From assembly GCF_030285365.1 (NCBI RefSeq), contig NZ_JASVDS010000001.1:434001-498000 (forward strand): 64,000 bases of DNA. The letters are read 5' to 3'. The notes under the pieces were generated by a model. The model was not told the origin of the DNA. It searched no databases and saw only the letters and a list, made by a program, of their open reading frames with translations. Positions within the stretch are counted from its first letter, which is position 1, and each line of letters begins with the position of its first letter. The stretch comes from Roseateles subflavus. Lineage in GTDB: Bacteria > Pseudomonadota > Gammaproteobacteria > Burkholderiales > Burkholderiaceae_C. The position numbers and the translations under genes are program-made. Below, piece by piece: positions 52,449 through 61,093 of the stretch.

Positions 52449-53393
52449 ATGCCCGCCACCGCTCCGTCCTCCCGTCTCGCCCTGCTGGCGGGCCTCCTGG
52501 TCATCCTGGCCTGGGGCCTCAACTTTCCTCTGCAGAAGGCGCTGCTCGCCGCCATGGGGCCCGGCGGCTTCCTGTGCCTGCGCTTCACGCTGATGCCGCT
52601 GCTGGTGATCGGCCTGCTGCTGCACCGGCACGGCCTGCGCTGGCCCCGCGTGTCCCGTGCGGACGCCTGGGCCCTGCTCCGCCTGGGCCTGATGGGCCAG
52701 GGGCTGCACCTGGTGCTGTCGAGCTTCGGGGTGCACTGGTCCACCCCCTTCTCCAGCGCCGTGCTGCTGGCCTGCGGCCCCATCTTCACGCTGCTGATCC
52801 TGCGTGCCTGGGGGCTGGAGCCGCTGCGGCGGGCGCAGCTGGTGGGCATCGGCCTGGCCCTGGGCGGGGCGCTGCTGTTCATGTCCGACAAGCTGCTGGC
52901 GGCCGACTGGCGCGCGGGCGGCGGGGACGCCGTGCTGCTGGTCGCGGCGGCCCTCTTCTCCTACTACACGGTGGCTGCCAAGCCGCTGATCGAGCGGCAC
53001 GGGCCGGTGCTGGTCATGTGCTACGCCAGCCTCGCCGCGACGCCCCCGGTGCTGCTCTACGCCGTGCCGGCCGCCCTGCACACCGACTGGTCCGCCGTCA
53101 CGCCCGGGCTGTGGCTAGGCGCGCTGTGGGCCGTGGTGGGCATCGGCTTCGGCAGCTGGCTGGCCTGGGGCTGGGTCAACGCCCGGCGCGGGGTGGCCCG
53201 CACCGCCCCGCTGATCTACCTGATGCCGCCCATCGCCGGCCTCGCGGCCTGGGTGGCGGGCGGCGAGCAGTTCGGCACCGCCAAGCTGCTGGGCGCGGCG
53301 CTGACCCTGCTGGGCGTGGCCTGGGCCCAGTTCGCCCCGCAGGCCAGCCCGGCGCGTCAGGCGGCCGACGCCCAGGCGCCCCTGCTCGACTGA
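52449..53393 (+). CDS. EamA/DMT-family exporter
   Basis: The 314-residue protein has about ten membrane segments in two EamA repeats (LAWGLNFPLQKALL at the start; TAPLIYLMPPIAGLAAWVAGGE late). It is a different subfamily from the exporter at 10.4 kb. The substrate is unknown. The next gene starts 9 bp after the stop, so both are probably co-transcribed. Confidence 0.85.
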   Translation: MPATAPSSRLALLAGLLVILAWGLNFPLQKALLAAMGPGGFLCLRFTLMPLLVIGLLLHRHGLRWPRVSRADAWALLRLGLMGQGLHLVLSSFGVHWSTPFSSAVLLACGPIFTLLILRAWGLEPLRRAQLVGIGLALGGALLFMSDKLLAADWRAGGGDAVLLVAAALFSYYTVAAKPLIERHGPVLVMCYASLAATPPVLLYAVPAALHTDWSAVTPGLWLGALWAVVGIGFGSWLAWGWVNARRGVARTAPLIYLMPPIAGLAAWVAGGEQFGTAKLLGAALTLLGVAWAQFAPQASPARQAADAQAPLLD

Positions 53394-53402
53394 GGCCACG
53401 CC

Positions 53403-54176
53403 ATGCCCCTCGGAACCCCGCACTGGCGACGGCTGCGCGAGATCTGGCGCAGTGCCGGCTGGCCCTGCCAGGACCTGATCGAGGTGGAGCTGCTGGCCGC
53501 AGGCCTGCTGGAGCGTCTGCAGGAGGACGGCCGAGAACGGCTGCGCGTCACGGACGCGGGCGTCCAGGCCCTGGCGGCGACGCTGGACCGCAACCGCCGG
53601 GCGCGGGATGCCCACGAGCAGCTCGTCGGCCGCGTGGCCCTGGAGCTGCAGCGGGCGGGGCGCGTCGTCTGGCGCGGCCTGACGCTGCGGGCCGGCCTGC
53701 CGGGTGAGGCCGAGGCACCCGGCGCACCCGCCCCGCTGATCGAGACCCCCGCTCCGCCGGCGCAGGGGCGGCCGCGCTGGGTCCAGGCCATGCCCGACGT
53801 CTTCTCGATCCGCCACACCACGGTGCCGGACTACCTCGACGTCGCCGTGCACGAGATCAAGGTCCGCCGCGCCGACCTGCTGGGTGAGCTGCGCCGGCCC
53901 GCCAAGTCGCAGGCCTACCTCGCGCTCAGCAGCCAGTGCTGGTTCGTGCTCCAGGCCGGCATCGCCGAGCCCGAGGAGATCCCGGCCGACTTCGGCGTGC
54001 TCATCGCCCATGCCCAGCACCTGGCGCTCGCCCGCCCCGCCCCGCGCCGGGCCCATCAGCCCGACTTCGGCACCTGGATGGCCCTCGCGCGCCATGCCTG
54101 CGAGCCGGCGCCCGCCGACGATGCCCAGGCCTGGCTGGGTGAGGCCCAGAGCCCGCCCGGCCCGGACCCGGGCTGA
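53403..54176 (+). CDS. MmcB-like PD-(D/E)XK nuclease with N-terminal winged helix
   Basis: The 257-residue protein starts with a predicted winged helix (IEVELLAAGLLERLQE; LRVTDAGVQAL) and has a C-terminal PD-(D/E)XK core: PDVFSIRHTT gives the first acidic residue, and VAVHEIKVRRADLLGEL supplies the E-x-K pair. KSQAYLALSSQCWFVL and the closing GVLIAHA follow in the order seen in MmcB DNA-repair nucleases. This is an inference from motif order; activity is untested. It is 9 bp downstream of the EamA exporter, with no obvious functional link. Confidence 0.65.
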   Translation: MPLGTPHWRRLREIWRSAGWPCQDLIEVELLAAGLLERLQEDGRERLRVTDAGVQALAATLDRNRRARDAHEQLVGRVALELQRAGRVVWRGLTLRAGLPGEAEAPGAPAPLIETPAPPAQGRPRWVQAMPDVFSIRHTTVPDYLDVAVHEIKVRRADLLGELRRPAKSQAYLALSSQCWFVLQAGIAEPEEIPADFGVLIAHAQHLALARPAPRRAHQPDFGTWMALARHACEPAPADDAQAWLGEAQSPPGPDPG

Positions 54177-54248
54177 AGGCCGCCCCATGGCCTTTGGCTG
54201 CCGGCCCGCGGCTCCCCACAATGCCTCGTCCGGCCTGGAGCACACGCC

Positions 54249-54671
54249 ATGACCCCTGCCCTGCCCCCCGCCTACACCTTGCTGAAGCAGACGCCCACCG
54301 TCTCGACCTACCGCCATCTGCGCCAGCAGGCGGGCCTGAGCGACAAGAGCGACACGGCCGCCGCGCGCGGCCTGCGCCAGACGCTCTTCGGCGTCCAGCT
54401 GCTGCAGGGGGACGAGGTCGTCGGCATGGGACGCGTCATCGGCGACGACGGCTGCTTCTACCAGGTGGTGGATATCGCCGTGCTGCCGCAGCACCAGGGG
54501 CGCGGCCTGGGCAAGCGCATCATGGGCGCCCTGTGCGACTGGCTGCATGCCCACGCACCGCGCACGGCCTACGTCAGCCTGATCGCCGACGGCGAAGCCC
54601 ACCAGCTCTATGCGCAGTTCGGCTTCCAGCCGACGGCGCCGCAATCCATCGGCATGTCCCTGAAGCTCTGA
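54249..54671 (+). CDS. GNAT-family N-acetyltransferase
   Basis: The 140-residue protein has the GNAT acetyl-CoA-binding core VVDIAVLPQHQGRGLGKRIM (Q-x-x-G-x-G) and the late FGFQPTAPQSIGM strand. The domain order is complete. The substrate, a small amine or a protein, is not predictable. It follows the nuclease gene by 72 bp. Confidence 0.88.
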   Translation: MTPALPPAYTLLKQTPTVSTYRHLRQQAGLSDKSDTAAARGLRQTLFGVQLLQGDEVVGMGRVIGDDGCFYQVVDIAVLPQHQGRGLGKRIMGALCDWLHAHAPRTAYVSLIADGEAHQLYAQFGFQPTAPQSIGMSLKL

Positions 54672-54807
54672 TGCGCTGGCGGGCCGGCCTTATGCCCTTT
54701 GCGCAGATCGCCCGGACGAGCCCGCATAGTCAGCGCGGCGGGCTTGGGTTCACAATGCGCGCTTCTTCACCCGACACCGGTCGTCCACGAGACGGCCGCA
54801 TGAACGC

Positions 54808-56397
54808 ATGAAGCTTCCTGCCTCCCTGCGCCCCACAGCCCTGGCCTGCGCCGGCCTGCTGAGCCTGGCCGCCTTCAGCCCCTCCTGCATCCTGCCCGTG
54901 AGCGCCGCCGCGCCGACCGCCAGCAGCGTGTCCTGGCAGGAAGCCGCCGGTGATGCCGACATCGAGAAGGCCTTTGCCCAGGCCCGCAGCGAGAAGAAGC
55001 CCGTGCTGCTGTACTGGGGCGCCAAGTGGTGCCCGCCGTGCAACCAGCTCAAGGCCACGCTGTTCAACCGCCAGGACTTCATCGAGCAGACCCGCAGCAT
55101 CGTCGCCGTGCACCTCGATGGCGACGTCCCCGGCGCCCAGAAGCTCGGCACGCGCTTCAAGGTGCGGGGCTATCCCACGCTCATCCTCTTCAGCAACGAC
55201 GGCCAGGAGCTGACGCGCCTGCCGGGCGAGGCGGATGCCGCGCAGGTCATGAAGGTGCTGCAGCTCGGCCTGGCCGGCGGCCGGCCGATCAAGTCCGTGC
55301 TGGCCGACGCCCGCGCCGGCAAGAAGCTCAGCGCCAACGAGTGGAAGCTGCTGGGCTTCTATTCCTGGGAGACCGACGAGCAGCAGCTGGTGCCCGCCGC
55401 GCAGCGCCCGGCCCTGCTGGCCCAGCTGGCCGCCGGTGCCCAGGGCGCGGACGCCGAGACGGGCACGCGCCTGTGGCTCAAGGCCCTGGCGGCCAATGAG
55501 GACGGCAAGGGCCTGAAGGTCGACGCCGCCCTGGCCGAGCGCGTGAACAAGGTGCTGGCCAGCGCCGCCGAAGCCCGCGCCCAGACGGACGCCCTGAGCT
55601 ACGGCGCGCCCGAGATCGTCCGCACCCTGGCCCCCAAGGCCGGCCCCGAGCGCCAGGCGCTCCTCGACAAGTACGAGGCGGCGCTGAAGCGCCTGGAAGC
55701 CGACGCCAGCCTGTCCCGCGCGGATCGCCTGGCCGCGCTGAGTGCCCGCGTGGAGCTGGCCCGCATCGACCTGCCCAAGGACGAGCGTCATCCCAAGCTG
55801 AACCCCGCCCTGCTCCAGGAAGTGCGCGACACCGCCGCCCGCCTGGACAAGGAGATCACCGACGGCTACGAGCGCCAGGCCGTGATCACCGAGGCCGCCG
55901 GCCTGCTGGGCCTCACCGGCCAGTGGGAGCAGAGCGATGCGCTGCTCAAGTCCAGCCTCACCAAGAGCCACTCGCCCTACTACCTGATGAGCATGCTGGG
56001 CGGCAACGCCAAGAAGCAGGGCCGCAAGGACGAGGCCCTGCGTTGGTACGAGGAGGCCTTCAACAAGAGCGAGGGCCCCGCCACGCGCCTGCAGTGGGGC
56101 GCGACCTACCTCGCCGCGCTCGTCGAACTGGCGCCGCAGGATGCCGCCCGCATCGAGAAGGTGGCCGGCCAGCTCTTCGCCGAGGCCGAGAAGGACAAGG
56201 GCGCGTTCTACGAGCGCAGCGCCCGCTCGCTGAAGAAGGTCGGCACGGACCTGCAGGCCTGGAACAAGGGCGGCCAGCACGAGGCCACCCTCGGCAAGCT
56301 GCGCGGCCAGCTCGATGGCGTCTGCGCCAAGGTGGACACTGCCGATCAGCAGCGCGCCACCTGCGAAGGCCTGCTCAAGCCGGCCCGCAAAGGCTGA
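54808..56397 (+). CDS. Periplasmic thioredoxin-like protein with helical extension
   Basis: The 529-residue protein has a signal peptide (PVSAAA), a thioredoxin domain (VLLYWGAKWCPPCNQLKATLF at about residues 66-86, active site CPPC) and a long C-terminal helical part with TPR-like stretches (ALRWYEEAFNK). The WCPPC site suggests a disulfide reductase in the periplasm, akin to DsbD gamma or thiol-disulfide carriers; the substrate is unknown. Length well above the 110 of a simple thioredoxin reflects the added helical part. Confidence 0.82.
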   Translation: MKLPASLRPTALACAGLLSLAAFSPSCILPVSAAAPTASSVSWQEAAGDADIEKAFAQARSEKKPVLLYWGAKWCPPCNQLKATLFNRQDFIEQTRSIVAVHLDGDVPGAQKLGTRFKVRGYPTLILFSNDGQELTRLPGEADAAQVMKVLQLGLAGGRPIKSVLADARAGKKLSANEWKLLGFYSWETDEQQLVPAAQRPALLAQLAAGAQGADAETGTRLWLKALAANEDGKGLKVDAALAERVNKVLASAAEARAQTDALSYGAPEIVRTLAPKAGPERQALLDKYEAALKRLEADASLSRADRLAALSARVELARIDLPKDERHPKLNPALLQEVRDTAARLDKEITDGYERQAVITEAAGLLGLTGQWEQSDALLKSSLTKSHSPYYLMSMLGGNAKKQGRKDEALRWYEEAFNKSEGPATRLQWGATYLAALVELAPQDAARIEKVAGQLFAEAEKDKGAFYERSARSLKKVGTDLQAWNKGGQHEATLGKLRGQLDGVCAKVDTADQQRATCEGLLKPARKG

Positions 56398-56416
56398 GGC
56401 CCCGGCATCCCATGAC

Positions 56417-56441
56417 AAAGGCGCCCCGCGGGGCGCCTTTT
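56417..56441 (+). terminator. Rho-independent terminator after the thioredoxin-like gene
   Basis: AAGGCGCCCC and GGGGCGCCTT form a strong stem with a minimal loop followed by TTTT. It may also serve the leftward GST gene. Confidence 0.85.
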
Positions 56442-56490
56442 GCGTGGCAGCGCCAGCGCCCGACGGCGGGCCGGACGCCGAGAGGCTGGC

Positions 56491-57099
56491 TTACTTGATG
56501 AGGCCTTCGGCCTTCATCGCGGCCTGCACGGCCGGGCGGGCGGCCACACGGCCGCGGAAGGCGCCGAGGTGGGCGAAGCCGCTGACGTCCACGCCGACGT
56601 ACTGGCCCCAGTTGCTCACCACGAAGAGGTAGGCATCGGCCACGCTGAACTGGCTGCCCAGCAGGTAGTCACGGCCTTCGAGCTGGCTGTCCACCCAGGC
56701 CATGCGCTTGAGCAGGGCCTCGCGCAGCATCGGCTTGGCGTCTTCCGGCGTGGCCGGGTTGAACAGGGGCGAGAAGCCCTTGTGCAGCTCGCTGGTGATG
56801 TAGTTCAGCCATTCCTGCAGGCGATAGCGCGGCCAGGTGCCGTTGGCGGGGGCCAGCTGCTTGTCCGGGGCCTGGTCGGCGATCCACTGGACGATGGCCG
56901 GGCCTTCGGTCAGCCGCTCGCCGTTGTCCAGCTCCAGCACGGGCACGGAGCCCTTGGGGTTGATGGTGAAGAAGTCCGTGCCGTCGGCCAGCTTCTTGGT
57001 CTTGGTGCTGGTCATCACGGCCTCGAAGGGCAGGCCGGCCTCGATGAGGGCAATGTGCGGGGACAGCGAGCAGGCGCCAGGGCTGTAGTAGAGCTTCAT
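56491..57099 (-). CDS. Glutathione S-transferase
   Basis: The 202-residue protein follows bacterial GstA closely: LYYSPGACSLSPHIAL at the N-terminus with the catalytic Ser/Cys region, NPKGSVPVLEL (cis-Pro loop) and the all-helical C-terminal domain (FSVADAYLFVV). It conjugates glutathione to electrophiles or reduces peroxides in the cytoplasm. The gene stands alone. Confidence 0.92.
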   Translation of the reverse strand: MKLYYSPGACSLSPHIALIEAGLPFEAVMTSTKTKKLADGTDFFTINPKGSVPVLELDNGERLTEGPAIVQWIADQAPDKQLAPANGTWPRYRLQEWLNYITSELHKGFSPLFNPATPEDAKPMLREALLKRMAWVDSQLEGRDYLLGSQFSVADAYLFVVSNWGQYVGVDVSGFAHLGAFRGRVAARPAVQAAMKAEGLIK

Positions 57100-57236
57100 G
57101 CTGGTTTCCTTCCTGAGGGGGTGCCGGCCCTCTGGCCCGCACCGAAGTGGGCAAGGCGCCGACGATACGCCATTGCCCGCCGGCCGTCAGAAAGCCTGCG
57201 TCAGCAGGATGTGTGGAAACCTGCTACGGCGCGAGG

Positions 57237-57749
57237 GGCATGGCAGCCCCGGTTCCGGGCCCTGGCCGGACGCACGACCCGGCTCCGTAGGTCCAGCGCT
57301 TCAGCGCGGCCTGCAGGTCGGCGCTGGTGAACGCCTGGCGCGCCATCGGGCGGCCCGGGATGCCCAGTTCCGCCACGCCCCGCGCGCCGTCATACGAGAT
57401 CACCGTGACCGAGGAGCCGTCCGGCGCCCGGAGCGTGGCGCCCGGCTTCTCGACGGTCCACTGCATCACCATGGAGAAGGGCAAGCGCGAGGTCTGCAGG
57501 CTCTTGTCCCCCCACCAGGTCCACCGGCACACGCAGCTCCTCCAACACCTTGAGGACGCCGATGTGCGCCAGGCCCCGCGCCCCGCCGCCGGACAGGACC
57601 AGCGCGCCCCGGGGCCGACGGACCTCGTCAAGGCCGGCGGGCTGCGCGTCCGGACTGCCAGCCGCACCGACGGGCAGGGCCACGGCCAGCAGGGCGAGGC
57701 GAACGAGCCAGGGGGCGGGCGGGCGGATCCGGCATCGAGGAGCGGACAT
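57237..57749 (-). pseudogene. Broken patatin-like phospholipase gene
   Basis: The first part, read from ATG 57749, is a signal peptide and the patatin oxyanion motif [19 protein letters not shown] followed by VPVDLVGG. At about 57505 the similarity stops before the GTSMG nucleophile motif, and the frame no longer matches what follows. From there a second open frame (ending near 57226) reads [15 protein letters not shown] onward and is not recognisable as patatin. An internal deletion or rearrangement is the simplest explanation, so no active enzyme is expected. Confidence 0.65.
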
Positions 57750-57896
57750 GGCGGTTCGGCGACTCGCGCCGGGAGGAAACTGGTATTGTTGTGGACCACT
57801 TCTGGTACTTCAAAAGGACACCCGACCGTCCCAGGGCCTCCTGGGGTCACGGCACCGTGGTGTCATGGCCGCACCCCAGCCTTTCTCGACGACACC

Positions 57897-58661
57897 ATGC
57901 CCTCTTCACTCCCTCGGCAGCAAAACCGACACACCCCCGCCACCCTGGCACGACTCCCCTGCCTCCTGCTGGGCCTGCTGACGGCCTCAGGCGCCAGCCT
58001 TGCGGAGCCCCCGCCTCCACCGGCGCCGCTGCGCCCCATCGTCCTGGACGCAGGCTGGGAAGCGCAGGCCGAGATGCTCCCCGCGGTCGATCGGAGTGGC
58101 TGGCGCCAGCACGGACTCGGCAGCAGCCCGGTCGAGGCCTTCCGGCTGGGACCCTATGCCGTCCACGACGTCCGCCGCAGCGCCGTAAGTACCGAGGGCT
58201 TCACGCTGGGGCCGTTCGGGCGGACCACCGAGCGCTGGGACCTGAGCTTCCGCTTCGAGGCAGCGACGGCATGGGATGGGAACTGCGACAGCCGCCGCCG
58301 GTCCTCTCTGACCAGCCGGCTCGGGCTTCTGCCGGACGCGGTCACCACCCTGCGCTGCCGCTGCACCGGGGGGTCCCAGGAGGCCGAGCTCAGCCTCAGC
58401 GACGAGTGGCGGCCGGCCCACGGCGAGCTGCGGATCGACGGGCAGGTGCTGCAGATGCAGATCCAGGACGTGCGAGGCCATGAGATTCATCTGGCCAGCC
58501 CGGCGCCCGCCTTCCTCGTCTCGGACGCGTCCGGCGCGCAGGTCGCCGCCCTGGAGACCCTGCACCCGGGCCGCGCGTGGCGGAGCCCCTCGCTGGAGCC
58601 CGGGGCGGGAGAGGCACTGGCGTGCCTCTTCGCAGGGGTGCTGCTGCGATATCCCGACTGA
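57897..58661 (+). CDS. Secreted protein of unknown function
   Basis: ATG 57897 gives 254 residues with a signal peptide (LLGLLTASGASLAEP) and a beta-rich mature part (VHDVRRSAVSTEGFTLGPFGRTTERWDLSFRFEA). Four Cys are present (one in WDGNCDSRRR, two in TLRCRCTGGS and one in ALACLFAG). It looks exported to the periplasm or beyond; no family was recognised. The ribosome site is weak, so the start is tentative. Confidence 0.6.
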   Translation: MPSSLPRQQNRHTPATLARLPCLLLGLLTASGASLAEPPPPPAPLRPIVLDAGWEAQAEMLPAVDRSGWRQHGLGSSPVEAFRLGPYAVHDVRRSAVSTEGFTLGPFGRTTERWDLSFRFEAATAWDGNCDSRRRSSLTSRLGLLPDAVTTLRCRCTGGSQEAELSLSDEWRPAHGELRIDGQVLQMQIQDVRGHEIHLASPAPAFLVSDASGAQVAALETLHPGRAWRSPSLEPGAGEALACLFAGVLLRYPD

Positions 58662-58820
58662 GACGGGCGAGCCGGCCTCCGTGCCGCCGGCCCCCCGATT
58701 CCCGCCAGTCGCCGCACCTCCCTGCCATTCACCGCAACATCCCGGCGGACACCCGCCAGTCTTCCCATAATCCGCCCCATGCCAACACACAGGGCCCGCG
58801 TGGCCCGGGGAAGGACGACG

Positions 58821-60299
58821 ATGAAGATCTGCCGAACACGGCACGGGGGACGGCTCGCCATCCTGGCGGCCCTGCTGACGGCCCTGCTGGGTGCCCAGCA
58901 CCGGGCGGAGGCCGCCACAAAGGCCTGCCGGATCGATGGCATTCCCAACGAGCTGCAGTGCGGCTCGGTCCAGCGGCCGCTGGATCCGGCCCGGGCTGAC
59001 GGCCCGCAGGTCGAGATCCACTACCTCGTGGTGCCGGCCATGGCCCGCAACAAGCAGCCGGACCCGGTCGTGATGCTCGCGGGCGGCCCCGGGCAGAGCG
59101 CCATCGGCATCGCGCCGATGGTGATGGCCCGTCTGGCGCGGCTCAACAACCGCCGGGACCTGGTCTTCATCGACCAGCGAGGCACGGGCAAGTCCGCCCC
59201 GCTGGAATGCGCGGACGAATCCCGGCTGCCGCTGTCGCAGGTGGCCGACGAGGCGGCGAGCCTGCGTCGGGTGGACGCGTGTCGCGAGCAACTGAAGAAG
59301 CTGCCCTACGGTGACCTGCGCTTCTTCAGCACCACCATCGCCATGCAGGACTTCGACGCGGTGCGGGCCGCGCTGGGCGCCGAGCGCTGGAACCTGATCG
59401 GCGGCTCCTACGGCACGCGGGCGGCGCTGGAGTACCAGCGGCAGTTCCCCCAGCGCGTGCGCCGCACGGTGATCGACGGCGTCGCGCCGCCGGACCTGGT
59501 GCTGCCGGAAAGCCTCTCCACCGACGTGCAGGCGGCACTGGACGCCGAGTTCAAGGCCTGCGAGGGCGAGCCCGCCTGCGCCAAGCGCTACCCGCAGCTG
59601 CGCCAGCAGTGGGAGCAGGTGCTGGCCTCGCTGCCTCGCAGCGTCTCGGTGCGGCATCCAGTCACGAATGAGCCCGCCACGTTCACGCTGACGCGCACGA
59701 CCCTGCTGCGCGCGATCCGCGGCCCGCTGTATGTGCCGGCGATGACCTCGATGCTGCCGGCGGCCATCCAGTCCGCAGCCCGGGGGAACTTCGACTTCCT
59801 GGGCGGCCTGGGCGGCTCGATGGCCAGCAACAAGGCCACGCGCCTGGCCATGGGCATGCACTTCTCGGTGATCTGCGCCGAGGACGCTCCGCGCCTGGGC
59901 AAGGGCGGCGAGGCGCCGGCTCGCGACATGGGTCGCATCGACGCCGAGCTGTACGAGCGCGTCTGCCGCGACTGGCCGCGCGCCGACGTGCCGGCGGCCT
60001 TCTACCAGGTGCCGCCCGCGCAGAGCCCGGTGCTGCTGCTGTCCGGCGGCGCCGACCCGGTGACGCCGCCGCGCCACGCCGAGCGCATCGCCAAGGCCCT
60101 GGGTGCCAAGACCCAGCACATCGTCGTGCCGCAGGCCGGCCACGGCGTGATGGGCCTGGGCTGCATGAACGAGGTGCTGTACCGCTTCATCGACGCCAGG
60201 ACCGACGACACCGCCCTGCCCCAGGAGGCCGGCTGCGCCGCGCGCATCCCGCGTCCGCCCGCCTTCCAGCCCATCGTCCGCACGGAGGTGCAGCCGTGA
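58821..60299 (+). CDS. Exported alpha/beta hydrolase of the TAP/peptidase S33 type
   Basis: The 492-residue protein has a signal peptide (LGAQHRAEAA), an alpha/beta-hydrolase core and the TAP-like C-terminal domain. The oxyanion region GGPGQSAIG, the nucleophile Ser196 in GGSYGT, the Asp in GGADPVTPP and the His in QAGHGVMG complete the triad. Such enzymes remove N-terminal residues from peptides in the periplasm. It overlaps the ABC ATPase start (GTGA), so all three genes 58821-62331 form one operon. Confidence 0.88.
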   Translation: MKICRTRHGGRLAILAALLTALLGAQHRAEAATKACRIDGIPNELQCGSVQRPLDPARADGPQVEIHYLVVPAMARNKQPDPVVMLAGGPGQSAIGIAPMVMARLARLNNRRDLVFIDQRGTGKSAPLECADESRLPLSQVADEAASLRRVDACREQLKKLPYGDLRFFSTTIAMQDFDAVRAALGAERWNLIGGSYGTRAALEYQRQFPQRVRRTVIDGVAPPDLVLPESLSTDVQAALDAEFKACEGEPACAKRYPQLRQQWEQVLASLPRSVSVRHPVTNEPATFTLTRTTLLRAIRGPLYVPAMTSMLPAAIQSAARGNFDFLGGLGGSMASNKATRLAMGMHFSVICAEDAPRLGKGGEAPARDMGRIDAELYERVCRDWPRADVPAAFYQVPPAQSPVLLLSGGADPVTPPRHAERIAKALGAKTQHIVVPQAGHGVMGLGCMNEVLYRFIDARTDDTALPQEAGCAARIPRPPAFQPIVRTEVQP

Positions 60300-61093
60300 T
60301 CCGCATTGAACAACTCTCCAAGCAGTTCACCACCCAGGCCGGCGGCAAGTCGCTGTTCAAGCGTCCGCCCCGGCGCGTGGTGCAGGCCGTGCAATCCCTG
60401 AGCTTCCATGCGCCCGACGGCCGCATCACGGGCCTGCTCGGCCCCAATGGCGCCGGCAAGACGACCACGCTGCGCATGCTGGCCGGGCTGTTCCCGCCCG
60501 ACCAGGGGCGGCTGGAGGTCGATGGCATCGACGTGCTGAAGCAGCCCCGCAGCGCCCTGGCCCGCATGGGCATCCTGGGCGATGCGCACGGGCTCTACCC
60601 GCGACTGACGGCCCGCGAGAACATCGTCTACTTCGGCCGCCTGCAGGGCATGGACAGCGACGCCGCCCACGACCGCGCCGACGTCCTGGCCGAGCTGCTG
60701 GACATGCGCCGCATCCTGGACCGCCGCACCGAGGGCTTCAGCCAGGGCGAGCGCATGAAGACGGCCCTGGCCCGCGCCCTCGTGCACGACCCGGCCAACA
60801 TCGTGCTCGACGAACCCACCAACGGCCTGGACGTGCTGGCCACGCGCGGCCTGCGCGACGCCCTGCGTCATCTGCGATCGCCCGAGGGCGGCCGCAAGTG
60901 CATCGTCTTCTCGAGCCACATCATGCAGGAGGTCGAGCAGCTGTGCGACCACGTGGTCGTGATGGCCCGTGGACGCGCCGTGGCCCAGGGCAGCGTCCCC
61001 GAGCTGCTGGCCCAGACGGGCGAGACCCGCTTCGAGGAGGCCTTCGTGAAGCTGGCCTTTGCTGACGAATCCACCGAGGAGGCGCTGGCATGA
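60296..61093 (+). CDS. ABC transporter ATP-binding protein, NatA-like
   Basis: Translation begins at a GTG that overlaps the previous stop. The 265-residue protein has Walker A (GPNGAGKTT, residues 49-57), a degenerate signature FSQGERMKTAL and Walker B with the D-loop (IVLDEPTNGLD). It pairs with the permease that overlaps its stop by four bases (ATGA). Together they match NatAB-type exporters, where NatA is the ATPase; the natA/natB symbols are not assigned because sodium export is unproven here. Confidence 0.9.
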   Translation: MIRIEQLSKQFTTQAGGKSLFKRPPRRVVQAVQSLSFHAPDGRITGLLGPNGAGKTTTLRMLAGLFPPDQGRLEVDGIDVLKQPRSALARMGILGDAHGLYPRLTARENIVYFGRLQGMDSDAAHDRADVLAELLDMRRILDRRTEGFSQGERMKTALARALVHDPANIVLDEPTNGLDVLATRGLRDALRHLRSPEGGRKCIVFSSHIMQEVEQLCDHVVVMARGRAVAQGSVPELLAQTGETRFEEAFVKLAFADESTEEALA

